From the NCBI RefSeq assembly GCF_949628215.1, contig NC_134277.1:434001-498000 (forward strand): 64,000 nucleotides of DNA. The letters run 5' to 3'. The notes beneath the pieces were generated by a model that was given only the letters and a program-made list of their open reading frames with translations, was not told where the DNA came from and did not search any database. Source of the DNA: Phalacrocorax aristotelis (lineage: Eukaryota; Chordata; Aves; Suliformes; Phalacrocoracidae). This document shows positions 26,501-41,500 of this stretch, one piece after another. The translations under genes and the position numbers were made by a program. The first letter of the stretch is position 1; every line of letters starts with the position of its first letter.

Positions 26501-29500
26501 GAGGAGCCCCGAGCTGGAGGCGGCGCTGCAGGGGGGTCTCACAGAGCGGGGCAGAGGGGCAGGACCCCCTCCCTCGCCCTGCTGCCCGCGCTGCTGGGGA
26601 TGCAGCCCAGGGCACGGCTGGCTCTCTGGGCTGTGAGCGCACATGGCCGGCTCGTGTCCAGCTTTTCACCCTCCAGCACCCCCAAGTCCTTCTCCGCAGG
26701 GCTGCTCCCCATCCCCCCATCCCCCAGCCTGTCCTGACACCAGGGGTTGCCCCGACCCGCGTGCAGGACCCCACAGTTGGCCTTGTTGAGCCTCACGCGG
26801 TCCACAGGTGCCCACTTCTCGAGCTTGCCATGCTCCATTGACACCCGTTCACCCAGACCCGAAGGGCTGCAGGGTTCCCCCTCACAGGGGTCTGCGGGGT
26901 TTCAGTGCCTGCCCTGGGTCTCCCCAGAGGCTCACCTAACCCAGCACGAGTCTGAAACAGCAGAGAGCCGAGAGCATACAGGAACAGGGCAAGGCCACAG
27001 CCGTCCATGCTGAGGCTGTGTGACCCAGAGGTGGTATCTTCCCATTTAACAGCCCTCAGTGGATTGTTTTTTTTCAATCAAATCATCAGGGACATGGAGA
27101 AAGTGAAGTGGGAATAAAAAGGAAAGCCAGCATAAATAAAAAATAAAAAGGAAAGCAGCACTCTTCTCTTGGATGAGAATAAAACTCAGAATAATAAAAA
27201 AAGGAACAAAACTGCTCGGATGGTTTTATTTGACACAAACATGTTGAGTTCCAAAATAAATTTTCTCTAGACCTATAACACGCTTGGCAATGAGGATGGG
27301 GACAGAAATCGCCCTGAAATGCTGGAGAACGGGGACAGAATCCCTCTCTGAGCGGCAGGGAGAGGCACATCGCTGTGCTTGTCCTGCCCTGCACGGTGCT
27401 GCCAATTCCCTCCCCTTGGGTGTCCAGCCGCCGAGCCCTTGGGCCCCGGAGGGGAGCCCAAAGGGAGCCCAGCCTCAGCTGTGGGCTTCACTGCCGCTCT
27501 CGGCGTCGGCCACAGTGGCAGGAGACGCCTGGGGGCAAACACTGTGTGTGGGGGGCCCTGCTGAGCCCCAGCAGAACCACCAACGGGTCAGTTTTACCTT
27601 ATAAACTGGAGGGGACTGGGCTGTCCCGACTGCTCCTCCTCCTCTCCAAACAAGAGGTCAAGGCAGGACTTGAGGCCTTCCAAGAAGACAAGCTGTCCCC
27701 GTTCTTTGGCAGCTGTCAGACTGACTCCCTCGAGAGAGGAAAACATTAAGTTGCAGAGCAAACGGCTTTGGAGGAATGGTGCAAACAGAACAAAGCAGAT
27801 CGACATCTGGTTTTTATCAAGTCTTATCTAAATGCGCTAATAAAGTCAACGCCGCAGCGACTCCCGCGCAGGGGGTGCAGCAGGCGGTTCTGTTACGCAT
27901 GCTGGTGGGCGCATTCGTTCCCCTGTATTTTACCCAGAGGGAAAAAAAAAATCACTGTGGTTTGGGGCTCAAACGCCCCAGAATTGCTCCTGGGAAGACA
28001 GCAGCATCATTGCATGGGAGAAAAGCAGCTTCTTATCCGGAGGCAGGGAGAGGATGGGTACAGGCTTCTCCAGGCTGCCCCAAGGACCCTGCTGTGAGCA
28101 GTTTCTCCACCCGCCTCTCTTGGGTGGCAAAAGCCTTCGGTATTCGCTATCTCCAAATCATCGCTGTGGCAATAGCGTCTCCCCGGCACAACCCACGTAC
28201 CTGAACGAGGCACGGCCTGGACCTGGAGAACACCGTGGGCTGGGCACCCCGACGCTTGCACAATGCCCAGGAGAGAGCAGCGTGGCCGGGGCTCCCATGG
28301 GAAGCAGCCTCAGCCCTGACTCCCCTTCGGAGAAGGAGGGACCGTGACAAACTGCCCAGGGCCATGACTCCCTCCCTGGAGACATTCACCCCCCGCCTGG
28401 ACGCGGTCCTGTGCCCCTGCTCTGGGTGTGCCTGCTCAAGCAGGGGGTGGGACGGGGTGAGCTCCAGAGAGCCCTTCCAACCCCGCCACTCTGTGATTCT
28501 GACTCAAACTGAGGTTTCCAGCTCTCAGCCCTGCTTCACAACAAGGCCGACCTCAGGAGCCACATGCTGGGCATGTCCAGCCCCAATGGAGGAAGCCCTG
28601 GCAGAGTTGCATCAGACATGTAGAAGACCGCAGCTGGAGATCTAGTTCATGAATTCCTGTCTCATCCTCCTTTCTTTCATCAGCAAGGGTTACTTTTGCA
28701 AACCATTTTGTAGCTCCTCAGCTTCCTGGTAACTGCATAGTCCACTTTTCAGGAGAAAACCTGGTACCTGTTACTGACATGATTGTACAAATATCTCATG
28801 CACCATCTTCAAACCTCGGCCAAACTGCGCAGCTCCCGGCAGGAAGAAGCACAAATTTGCTCTGCTCTCCGGTGTGGGTTGCTTCCCACATTTCACAACA
28901 GGACTGTAATTTCTTAAAATGGAACCAGGGAGCATTAATGCCAAGATCCGCAGCGTCTCGGCCGCCTGGAAACAGGGCTGTTGTGCAACGCAGCAGGTAG
29001 GTGGACAGGATGGCGACATAGACAGTTTACAAAGAGTTCAGGAAGGTTTAGCTCAACACAGTATTGCTTGACAGGCAGAACTGGTGAGCCAGAGGCCTGG
29101 AACCAGAAACAAGGATCCTGAAAAGGCAGTTCCCGTATCCCCAGGAGAAGACATGCCATCGGGATGCTGAGAGATTTTGCACCCTCCGAAGAGGGTGGCT
29201 GAGCAGGACTGGTCAGGAACAGAGGCAAGTCCTAGGGCAGGAGCAGGAGCCCTTACCTTAAGCCGGGACTGGCTTTTGCCTGAAGGCTGGAAGAAGTACG
29301 CACCCGCAGCGCTGCTGCTTTTGACCAGGAACTTTTTAAGCATCACAGAAAATACAGATTTTTACTTATTTCCTAAGCAATGGTGCTGGGAGCTGCAGGA
29401 CACTTGAGCACAGAGTCTGTTTGAGCCACCAGCAAGGGGAAGGCTCGTAGCAGCTCTTCCCCCAGGACCTCGAGCACTGAACAGCGCTGTGCTTGGCACT

Positions 29501-32500
29501 GCCCCAACACCTTTTGCAAAGACCTTGGAGGTTTTCCAAGCATTTCCCAGGCCTCACGACACCCCGAGAGCCACCGCGCTCTCTTTGCTCACACACGAGC
29601 GGGAGATGCAGCAAAGCTATGTGTCCACTTCTGCCTCCTGCCCTCTCTTTTCACCTGCTCAACCTTCCTGTTATTCTGACATAAAAATCTAAGTGCCAAC
29701 ATTTCACACACCCCTTCTCTTCCATGTATTTATCAAAAAAGATTGTAAAGCCACATCTTAAGCATCTGATCACTGAGCCAATCCCTACAAGGGCCCAGTG
29801 GCTTTGTGAGCATGGCATTTCCACACGAGGACCTCCAGAGAGAAGGTCTGGGTAGATAAAGAAGTCGTCCTCTCCGGGAAGATTAACCCTGAGCTCCTGC
29901 AAGCCTTATCAGTTGCCACACGTTCAGTGCTAATGAGAGGAAAGACAGATTTCCACTGCTTTTCCTCCCAGCTGAACTGTGAGGGGGAGAGCTCCATTCA
30001 TCAGGGCTGCTGCCAGAAAAGGCTGTCTACGGCAATTAGAAAACAACGGATCAGAGGCAACATCCTCCATCGTGGCCAGGGGATACAAGCATCCTCGACT
30101 AGCAGAGGCTGCTCCGGGGAAAAGGCCATCTGACGCTCACCTACCTCAGATCCAGTTTTGAAGGGCAAGCTTGGGGCTGATTTATTTTTCCTGGTCTTCC
30201 ACACATGCTTCTGGGAAGAAACTGGTCCCACCTGCCACGCAAACCGCAGGACGGAGAGCTTCGGTCAATGCACCAGCCAGTGCTTTTGGACATACCCCTT
30301 TTGTTTTCAAGCGCCCTCTCAATAAATGGCATTAACCAGCAAGTCTTGCAGCACACTCTTGCCTCATCTAATCCGCACTGTCTCTTGTCTTTTCCCCTTC
30401 TCCCAGGCAAGCCAGGAGCAGTAATTCCCATGAATGAGACTCGCTCTTGCTGCCATACCTCCCGCCGGCCCCGAGCCCAACAGAGGCTGATGTGGGCTGC
30501 AGGTGGAGGGATTCGGCTTTTGCAGGTGATATTTGCCATGCCAGAAAGCAGGGCAGGAATGGAGCGCTAAGGACAACTGAAAGCACACACCATGGAAAAA
30601 TTTCTAGCCAAGGACAGAAGAACCTTTATGTGGCAGGCCAGGAGCGGGGAACAGCCAGCAAATACCTGACGTGCCCTAAAGCAGGGCTGGGTTGTGTGGC
30701 AGTCTCACAAACCTCCTCCCCTGGCAAATTTTTGGAGTCCACAGGACTCGGCACTTGCTGCAATGCTTTGCTACAGCACTGGCTAAATTCACTATTAAGG
30801 TCAATAATTCAGAAACTGATTTTAACTTTGCTTCAGCCATTTCTTCCCGCACAAACAAACTCTCAATACTTCAGATCAGCAAGAGAACAGTGTCCCCTCT
30901 TTAAAATGCCCAGCAGCTTAGTGCTGTTACACCAGGGCCTGCCTGGTGTACCGAGAGAAGGGCCACAGCGTAAGAAGGCGGCAGGCAGGGGTAGTGTACT
31001 CGTGGGTCAGAGCAGGAATTCAATCCCCTCTGTGCCATGACATACCTGGGTGCACCCAGCAAGCCCAGTCTCATTTTGCAGCTGGTGAAGCAGGTCCCAG
31101 AGAGACAGCGTTGGATGGAGACCTGGACTCACCCCGCTGCAGTCATCTGCCACAGCAAACCTCTGCTCATCTCCCAGCTAACAGCCCGCTTGCTGTAACC
31201 TCAGGAAGCAGCACAGGAAACACCAGGACAGCTCAGAGACGGTGGAAAAAGTGCTCCAAACAGCCAAGGGCACCTGCCTGACTGCCACAGACACCACACA
31301 TGTCCCTGCTGCAGAGCCACAGTGCTGCAGAGCACCCAAACAGCCTGCATTACCAGCCCTGAAAGCTTTCATTATCTCACAGCACCGCGCTCCATTATCG
31401 CCAGGAGCACACAGACATTATCTCTGGCAATCTGTCATTTATTGACCAAGGCCAGAAATGCTTCTGAAACAGCAGCTCGGTGTGGCTAGGGCTGCGAGCT
31501 CCACAACGGAGCGCAATTGTTCTCATCTGTCCGTCCGGGATGCTGCCAGCTGGGCAGCGTGGCAGCCCGCCGGCCTGCCAGCAGTGATGTCCCTTCAAAC
31601 CAGAACCGCCACTCGCCACCGGCCACTTCATCAGGGAAAGCTAAATATTTTCAGGAGAGAACTAGTAACAGGGCGTGCAAGGCACCCGTTGTTATCTCAA
31701 ACAGCGCACACAGCCGTGGTACAAAGTGCGACGATCGGTCATCAGGCAGCCGGCCAAAGTCTCTTCGCTAGTACAACTACCTGGAGGGGAAAACAGAGGT
31801 GACCAGGTGATGTCCTGTGGTCTGTGATCTCAGCGCTGGGACAGGGGAGCAGGCAAGCAGGAGACCAAACGGGGACAAATACGTTTAGCCTTTAAAACAA
31901 ACCAAACATTGTACAAATGAGGGTGGGAGCATCGATCTGGCAAGCTGCCCCCGTGCTATTAGTCTTGCTACAGCCTGGCACGTTGTCTACAAGGTCACGG
32001 CAAAAAATATTAACTGTCCCTTAAAATTAGGTGCGCATCCTCATGAAAAGAGCGGGATTTGCAGAAAAGGAAAAGCAGGAAGCCAGTATTGCAGAGCCAG
32101 CACAAGCACAAAAATCCAGGGAAGCTTTTTCCTGCCAGTGAAAGTACATCACTGCATTTAGCTAACACATAAGGAACTGGATCCGGACTGGTAAGACCTG
32201 GCAACACTGTGGGGAAGCAGCACGGCAGGTAAGCATTACTTCAACTATGTATAAATATTCAGTATAGCAGCCAATGTATGGTGATACAGGGACCACATCC
32301 ACAAAACATCGCTGTAAAGACTTGTATAATACGACCCTTGCCCCAGGCCCCTTCCTCCCAGGCCTGGGACCACCCTGTTCCCAGCAGAAACAGGAGCATC
32401 ACCAAGTTATGAAGCCCTCCCAGCTGCAGTCTTTCATAAGTGTGTAATCTGCTAGGAATGATTACCCACGTGAGATTTAAGCTGTGGACGGGATAATGTA

Positions 32501-35500
32501 ATGCAGGTGGATGCCCATGGGCCAGATTCTTCCAAGCAGTTCCTGGAGGAACTACAGCCTGACCCCCTGCAACTCTCTGGCCCACCCAGAGAGCCAGGCA
32601 GCTGGTCTTGAGCTCGCCACCGAGGGAGAGGGGATGGGAAGGGAACGGCCGGTCATGCCGCGGAGCGTGCAGCTCACCTAACTGCAGCATGACGCAGCTC
32701 AGGCGCTGCCTGAAATCGGGGCTTGCTGCAGCCATGTAAGTGACATCCCAGCTGGTCTCCAGTACAGATCTACAGCAGCAAATTCTTAAGCAAGCCTAAG
32801 AGTGGAACTACCCTGTCAAAACCCACCTTTACTGAGCCTGATGTATTCACTGAGGCAAAGGAGGATTAAAGCAAAGAGAAGATCTTATGGAAACTCAGGC
32901 AGATGTAAATAAGTGATGTTACGGCCTCCGACTCCTCAGAGTTTTGGAAGAATTCATGACAACCGACCACACGGGCACCTGTGAAGTTATAACGTAAGAC
33001 TGACTCAGACTTGAAACCAACGGGACAGGGACAGCTCATCGCTGCAGGCAAATGTAATCACTTCTCCAAACTCCCCTGGGCAAACTGTATTGGTTTTTTT
33101 TATCACCTCCCTTCATGTCAGTAACCTTTTTGTTGAAGCATCAGACAGCAAATCATTTGGATTTGCATTGCACGTGTGCTCCAGCTAATCCTCATGTTCT
33201 CTCCCTTCTCATTCCTCTCCCACAAGGGAGATGACAACAGCACCTATTAAAAGCAAACACACAAGCTGTGCACTGGGAAATTTCACCACATTAGGAAACA
33301 CACCAACAAACACGATTCTGCTTTTAGAGCAGGCAAGGATCCACATGTAACAGCTGAATCTCCTACCTACACCGGTTGCTATGTCCTGTTTCCTGTCCCA
33401 CTTAGCAAGTTCCCCCCAAGATTTCCTCCTCTCTGCAACACGAAGAACTATTCAGTGCTTGCAGAGGCTGGTTTGCTCAGCGGTGGGAATTTGCTCTGCA
33501 GGGGAATCGCATGTTGAGTATCTGACAGAGTTAAAGCTCCACGCGGAAATGCTTCGTTTGCTGGGTCCATTTTATTTTACTTAGGTCTGAGCTCTCAGAC
33601 CATCAATCTCCTTTTAAAAGGTAAAAACTGAGTAGTAAATACAACCAGTTATTTAGCAAGCACTGAGACTCAACCCATGTTTACAGTGGGGAATACACAG
33701 TTAATGCAAAATCTGGTTCTTCAACACCTGAAAGTCTTTATAAGCAGCAGCACTGCTGGGATTTCCCGCAGAACCAGAGGAGGGAGGACCAACGCAAGCC
33801 CGCATCCCTTCGGCCCTGGAAGGTCACCGGGACTTCACAGCCAAGAGATGAAGCTTAAAGCCAGAGCTCAGACTGATTTGCTGACACTGGGCATGACCCT
33901 GCCAACTTTGCTTCTCCGTTTCCTCATTTCAGGGTACACATAATCCTCGCCTGACTCACCATGGGAAGGAAATCTGTGAGAACATACTCAGCACTTGTGG
34001 CTCCTCAGATGCCTTGAACTGATGGCTCGAACAGAGGCCAAAAGAGGTGTACAGCTGTCCTGAATCTACAGGTGGTTCGGCCCGAAGCACTTCATCACCA
34101 TGTAACCACGGAGACAGAAGGCAGTCACCTCAGGACCTCCTGCGCTGAAGCGCCAGTGCATCCTGCAGGCGTACAGAGCCCCTCGGGACACAGGCACCGC
34201 AGGGCTTTTCTCCCCAGAGCACTAATGCAACTACACCTACCAGTCTGGGCCTGCCTGGGGAATGCTGATCTCCAGAAAACCTTTCAAAGCGCAACAAAAG
34301 CAAGCAGCCATTCAGCACTCTCCCCTCTCTGGGGCAGAGCCCGGTGGGGGCCTTGCAGTGAGCCCCGTAGCCAGGTTTTTGCCCTATATCACACCCCGTC
34401 TCCAGCGAGAACTGCTCTCCATCCCCTGCCGCAGGAGTACCAATCCTGACTGCCCCCATCAAGATCTGGAAACATTTGCTCACATGCGATTCCTGTTCAC
34501 CGTTCTCATCCCTTTCCACCCAACAGAAACTACCCAGACCTGTAATTATTAACCGACGCCAAGAGACTTACCAGCTTCTGTGCTACGATGTTATAGTGAC
34601 TGAAGGACTGGAGCAGGGCCACAAAGCAAACCTTACAGCCAGCTGGGTGAGGAGACAAAAAGACACGTTATCATTTCATTTTTGCAAGATGCCATTATCA
34701 AAGCACATAAATCACAGCAGCCAGGCTACAGATCTGTCTGGAAAGGTCTTGAAGTGAGCCAGGACGAGGCAGCCCCTCGCTTGCTCGTGGCTGGGCTTTC
34801 CATTTTCACCTTTCTATAGGATTTACACATTAGGGGAAATGTTAGTCAGTTTAAAAACAAAGGGAAAGAACAAGAAAAAGATGACATAAAAAAAAGTAGG
34901 AAGCCCCTTTTCTGTTTTGTGCCATCCTGCCCTGGGATCTCCTGGCACTGTTTGCTGGTACTACTGCAAGGAGGCCAACAGCTGACCGCGACACAAACTA
35001 CTGAAAACACTGATGTGCCAAAAATCCCTATTTTGGCTCTTGTAGGGCAAGTGACCTTGACTGCAAAAAACACACAGAACAAGCAATCATGACAAAGACA
35101 CCTCACTAAAACATGATTTTGGAAAAGCCGGCATGTGACAACCTGGCCTCATGGTTTGGGTACGAACAAAATCAGCATATTTGTTTCTCCCTGCTGGAGA
35201 GCAGGACGTGGATTCCAAGTGGAATAAGTCAGTGGCCCCAGCTGAGCCTTCACAGACCCCTCAGGAGCTCCCAAAGATTTTGAGCACCAAGTGGGTACCT
35301 GGACAACACAGGGTGCTACAGACACAGCGTACGCCAGCACCCAGGTCTCAGGGTGGAAACGAGAGGGTGGCAGCAAGCACACCTGCCTGAGCTGCAGTCA
35401 CAATCCCAAAGGGCTTCCTAACCACAAGGGTGAGACTTTGCCCAGGCACACGGGCAGCTCCGCGCAGCAACTCCCAGGACAGGGCTGCAGGTCAGCACGT

Positions 35501-38500
35501 TAGCAGAGCCGTGGGGACTTGGGCAGACCCTAAGGCAGTGCCTCGGCAGGGCTGTTCCTCTGAACCATTCACACTGGCAATAACTCGCCCTCCATGGGCT
35601 TTCCTGCGGTTTGACTCTGTTCCATTACGTAAAACAAATTTTTAAAAACAAAGCAAAGCCATAGCTGAGGAAGTGGCGGTTATGGGGGGCGGGATGCGCT
35701 CAGCTCCACTACCGGCACAGCATGCTGAGCCAGGTTCCAAGTCTGATAGGTGCCAGATTTGCTGGGCTGGCTGCTTTGCCAGCAGGAAGCTGGAGGAGCC
35801 CGTGAGTCCAGCACTGGCTCTGCAGGGGCTGGTAGGTTACCCACAGGTGAAACTGTTAGCAGAAAAGCAATTAGGCAACTTGCCAGGCTCTTTGTTTGTT
35901 TCTTTACTCACTACCAGCTTATCTATTTGTTATTTGTTCCAGATATTTTTAATTACATTATAAAACACCTAGCTCGTGAAGGAATTACAGTGAACACCTC
36001 ACTCTCAGATGTCCGTGTGATTTACAACCTTCACTGCACTAATGACGAAACAAGGTGCACAGATATTACGGGATGTACCCAAGGATATAGAGCAAGTGCC
36101 AAGAACAAGTCAGGGCTGGGATCCATAAATCCTGACCCCAAAGCTTTGCGCAAATCCAAGGATGCCTCACGCTCTGCAAAACCAGCCTCTGCTCACATAG
36201 AAATGCTTTAGGCTGAAGGAACCTCCAAGGAGCAGGCAAAGGCAAGCCCTCGCCTTGGAGAGTCCTGCTGCTGGCTTACCTCTGAGATAGAAGGAGAGGA
36301 AATGGTGCACCAGGAAGCTGCCATCTGTTCTGGTGTCTCGCAGCAGCGTGAATTTACCCTGAAAAAAAAAAAGAAGCAAAATAACTTAACAGAGGAAGAT
36401 GAGGGTACAAACTGCTCCCGGTTCCATCTTGGTAGACAAGACGTCTGTTCAGGCTAGGGGGAACTGCAGGTATTAGAGAAAGGAGTGGACAAGCAGCGCT
36501 CCAGCCACCCGTCCGTTTACAGAGAGATGCCTGCGCTTCCTCTGGACACAGCCCACGGGGAGGCATCAGAAGATGCTGAGTTCACTGATTCCTGAAAGAC
36601 GTGTCCGCCAGCTAAAAGCCCTTGTGCCAGACTGAGACCCCAGCTGGACCCTCACGCTCTGTGCCCACCGAGAGCCACCTCCTCACACAGAAACACGCAG
36701 CTGCTGCAGAGCAGCCCTGAGCTTTCCAGTGCCGGCACATCCAGAGCACACACATATCATAGAATCACAGAATGCCCTGAGCTGGAAATTAATTCTGTTC
36801 ATCAGTGCATGCTTGTTATCAGTACTAGCCTCATCAAGGCGTTTGTTTCCATTAAAACCTTAGCCAAGATGTTTCTTTAATCAATACAGATCATAGAAGG
36901 GCTGCTTTTAATCACAAAGAACATATCAATGCTTTTTTTTTTGATCTATTAGGAGAAAAAACACCCTTTGCAGCACCAAGCAATCTACCTATAGGCAATT
37001 CACAAGCCACCTCTCAGAGTTAACTCCCTGACGCCTAAAACGTGTTCCAAAGCGGTGCTAATGGAACGGCAAACACTGGACATGTCTGCAGGGAATGCAA
37101 AGCAGAAGTCAGGGTACAAAAGCGCTGCTCTGCATCATCCAGAGAAAACTCTTTTGCACCCGAAAAAGTGGTTATGTCACTGTGGCCCCTACAATAACAG
37201 GAGGCACCGCCCCAGGGAGTGTCTCACCAAGATGCGTCCTGCATGGCTAAGCCTGGAGGAGTCTCTGGGTTCAAACAGCACCAGCTCAGAGATTCAGTGG
37301 TTTATTTTCTGCAGGACTCCATCCCCTTCAACTCCCCTCTTGCCTGCAACGGCCCCCTGCTTGAGCAGGCTGAATCACAGAATCACAGACTGGCGGGGGT
37401 TGGAAGGGACCCCTGGAGCTCACCCCGTCCCACCCCCTGCTGGAGCAGGCACCCCCAGAGCAGGGGCACAGGGCCGCGTCCAGGCGGGGGGTGAATGTCT
37501 CTAGGGAAGGGACCCCACAGCCTCTCTGGGCAGCCTGTGCCCCTGCTCTGGCACCCGCACAGGGAAGGGGTTTGTCCTCATGTTCGGGTGGAGCTTCCCG
37601 TGTTCCAGCTTGTGCCCGTGGCCCCTTGGCCTGGCGTTGGGCACCACTGAAAAGAGCCCGGCCCCATCCCCCTGACACCCACCCTTCAGATATTTATAGG
37701 CATTGAGGAGATCCCCCCTCAGCCTTCTCTTCCCCAGGCTGAACAAGCCCAGGTCTCTCAGCCTTTCCTCCCAAGGGAGATGCTCCAGCCCCTGATCCCC
37801 TTGGCAGCTCTGCGCTGGCCTTGCTCCAGCAGCTCCCTGCCCTTCTGGAACTGGGGGGCCCAGAACTGGCCGCAGCCCCCCAGGTGTGGCCTCACTGGGG
37901 CAGAGCAGAGGGGGAGGAGAACCTCCCTCGCCCTGCTGGCCACACGCCTTTCCATGCCCCCCAGGGCACCGCTGGCCCCCTTGGCCCCAAGGGCCCGGTG
38001 CTGGCTCAGGGTCACCTCGCTGCCCCCCAGCACCCCCAGGGCCTCTCAGCAGAGCCGCTCTCCAGCAGGTCCCCCCCAGCCTGTGCTGGTGCGGGGGGCT
38101 GTTCCTCCCCAGGGGCAGGACCCCGCACTGGCTCTGGTTGAACTCCACGAGGCTCCCCTGGGCCCAGCTCTCCAGCCTGCCCAGCCCTCGCTGGATGGCA
38201 GCACGGCCTGCCGGCGCATCGGCCGCTCCTCCCGCCTCGGTATCGCCAGCCAACTTGCTGCGGGGACGCTCTGTCCCTTCGTCCAGGGCATTGGTGAAGG
38301 TGTTGACCAGGGCTGGACCCAGCCCAGACCCCTGGGGAGCACCGCTAGTTACGGGCCTCCAGCCAGACCCTGCCCCGTTGATCACGACCCTCTGCGCTCT
38401 GAGGACGTCCCTAGAGCCCCCCGGGCCCCATCCCAGGGCTCTGGTTAGGGCAGGGGGAGGCCGGGGGAGCCCCAGACTCCTGATAGGGGTGTTCAGCCAG

Positions 38501-41500
38501 TTCTCAATCCACTTCACTGTCCACTCAATCTACCTCACTGTCCACCCATCTAACACACGCTTCCTTAGCTCTCTGTGAAGATGCTATGAGAACACCACCC
38601 CAAGCCTCCTCCCTCGCTTGCAGGCTCTCTCCTTTGCTCCCACATATGCTGCGCAGAACACGGCAGGATATTGTCATTCAGAGCATTCACTATTTCGCTT
38701 TTTCAAACCTTCCAGTTATCAACCCTTAAATCCCACCAACACTCACTTTGCTGTCACGTTGCAGCAACTTAGATAGCACTCAAAACTCTTCATTCCTGAC
38801 ACTTAGATGCCCAGCAGGCCAGGGGTGGAAGCGTCCAAACCGCACATCTCCAGAGGCAGCAGCTGAACCAAAGCACAGCTGGTGGAAGGAAGGAAGGCAA
38901 TAGCTCCAGGAAGCTCCAGCATCCTGCTTGTGGCCACAGAACTGCCCCAAAGCCAATACCAACTCCAGAGCACAGGACACAAATACAGGAATCGGGGTTC
39001 TACCAGTTGTGTCGACACAAGGAGGAAAGGACGTAAAGCCAGCAGGAATCTGCGAGGCTTTCCAAGGTCTGCAAACCCCTATGGTCACGCCATCTTCACG
39101 CGGGTCCATGCACCTTTTGCATCCATCCCACAGATGGCATGTATCAAATTGTTTAGCAATTGGCTGGAAGAAACCAGGTCCCTGGAGGACCTGAGGGCGA
39201 GCGGCTTCCCCTTACTGCCAGGCAAGAGGAATTCTCCTGCCGAGGAGCAGGGGAGTCCTGGCCCCACCACCAGGACCTTGTTTTCCAGCATGCAGAAACC
39301 CCACAGGCCCCGATTTGCCACAGCAAATCACAGAACCATAGAATCATTATGCATGGTCTGATTCTCTTCCCCCTTCTGCGCATCCTTCTCAAGCCCAGAA
39401 AGACACTACTGGGTATGAAGCACTTCCAAAGGCAAGGCCTTCCTGTAGCACCTTCTCCATCTGCCTGCCCCATCTTCTCCCTCCACACTCTGCTTTCACA
39501 CTCTTTCCACCTGCAGGCTACAAGGCAGAAGCTGCAGCTACTTGTTAGAAACTGCCAAAATCCCTTGGCAGGGCAGCAGCGGGTGTCACAACCACCCAGC
39601 GGTGACATGTCAGATACACCCACACGGGCGGCAGCTTCATCCACCTACCAGCCCTGCAGTGAAGGTGTCTGTCAGCACTTTGAAAATGGCACAAGCCAAC
39701 CGTGGAGATGCAGAAATCGGGATGGCAGAGATGGGAAGAAGAGATTTGCAAAGGGCTGGTGCTTTTTAAGCACAGCGGGACACTGATTTCCAGCCAGGCT
39801 TGGCCAGATGTCTCGGCACGCCCCAAGGGGAAGAGCCCAGCTGCAGACTGCACGTCTCTGTGCAGCAATCGGTGACACTGAGCAGTGCAGAGAGGGACTT
39901 GCAAAAGAATATTCATCATTTACCACCGGGTTAGCCCACATCGCAGTGTATGAACTCAATCTTCCAACTGTGGCTTCAGGAGACACAGTTCGTTCTGTGG
40001 CCAGCCATATACTGGTGCTACGCTACCGCCAGACACCTCGACAAGAGGAATCTGGGGCGTGCGGTGGGAGGTTCAAGTCCCTGGCTGATGGGAGAGGAAG
40101 AGCCAACTCAAATCTGAGGCAATTCCTCAAGCAGAGGTGCCTTTGGTTCAGCTCTTCTGTCGGGTCCTGCCCGGGCTGCCAAGCCAAAACTCAGGACCTG
40201 CAGGCCAATTCCCCTTTTGATTTCTATTTCCTAATTTCCTATTTGCATCAAGGCGAGGCACCTGTCTCCAAAACAGGCTTGTGGATGACAGTATCCCCAC
40301 TCGTCCCACAGCTCCACCATCAAACCCACCTTAGAGCACAGGCTCTGCTCTACCAATAGTCACACTCCACCAAGGGCTCCCCACTTCGCATTTTACCTGT
40401 CTTAGAAACCCAATGATCAACACACAGGAACCTGGGAATTTACACAGCCTCAGCTTATCATAGAATCATGGAATAATAGTTTGGGTTAGAAGGACCTTTC
40501 AAGGCCATCCAGTCCAACCCCCTGCAGCAAGCAGGGACACCTTCCACTAGAATACATTGCTCAGAGCTCCGACCAGCCTCACCTTGAACTTTTCTAGGGA
40601 TGGGGCATCTCCCCGCTCCAACAGCCCCATGTCTGTCCCGTGCTGAGGAGCCCAGAGCTAGAGGCAGCGCTGCAGGGGGGTCTCCCCAGAGCGGGGAAGA
40701 GCACCCTCCCTCGCCCTGCTGCTGGGGATGCAGCCCAGGGCACGGTTGGCTTTCTGGGCTGTGAGAAAGGTAGCTTCAGTCTTTCCTCTACAGAGAGCAA
40801 CACTGCTACCACCAAGCCTTAGCAACAAACTCCACCAGGTTTGCTTCCAGCCTTGAGGGCCTGACCTCTCTCCAGCAGCGCTGTCCCAGCTTTTCTTCCC
40901 CATCAGAACAGCTCTGCCTTGCTCTGGGCGAGCTGACAAGGAATTACCTCACTGGCATTTTCCAGCCCAGGTAGAAAGCTGCCCTACTCACCCTGTAAGC
41001 TCTGCAAGGACAGAAAGAGGGGAAACTGAGACCTACAAAAAATAAATGATCACCTCAAACACACTTTTATTATCTAAGCTAGTATCTATCAGGAAAAACA
41101 TGAGCACTGTGTAACTTGCATGTATTTTATTAACTTTTTATCTGAAGTGCTTCACGACTTTTATACAGGGCGAGGGAGTATAGTTACAGTGTGATTACAT
41201 TAGCATAAAAAATGAACTGAATTAATTTACTGGCCTAAAGGAAAAGAAATCACAGAATCATGGAATCATTAAGGTTGGAAAAGACCTCGAGGTCCAACTC
41301 AACACCCCCAGGCCTCCTAAACCACGGCCCCAAGTGCCACATCTGCACAGTGTTTGAACCCCCCCAGGGACGGTGACTCCCCCACCTCTCTGGGCAGCCT
41401 GTGCCAACCCCTGACCCCTCTGGCAGGGAAGACATTTCCCTCACACCCAACCTAAACCTCCCCTGGCGCAGCCTGAGGCTGTTCCCTCTCGTCCTGTCCC

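Noticed and set aside
40050..40095. GGTTCAAGTCC, resembling a tRNA B box
   Set aside because: The T-stem does not pair properly and no A box or acceptor stem fits around it.
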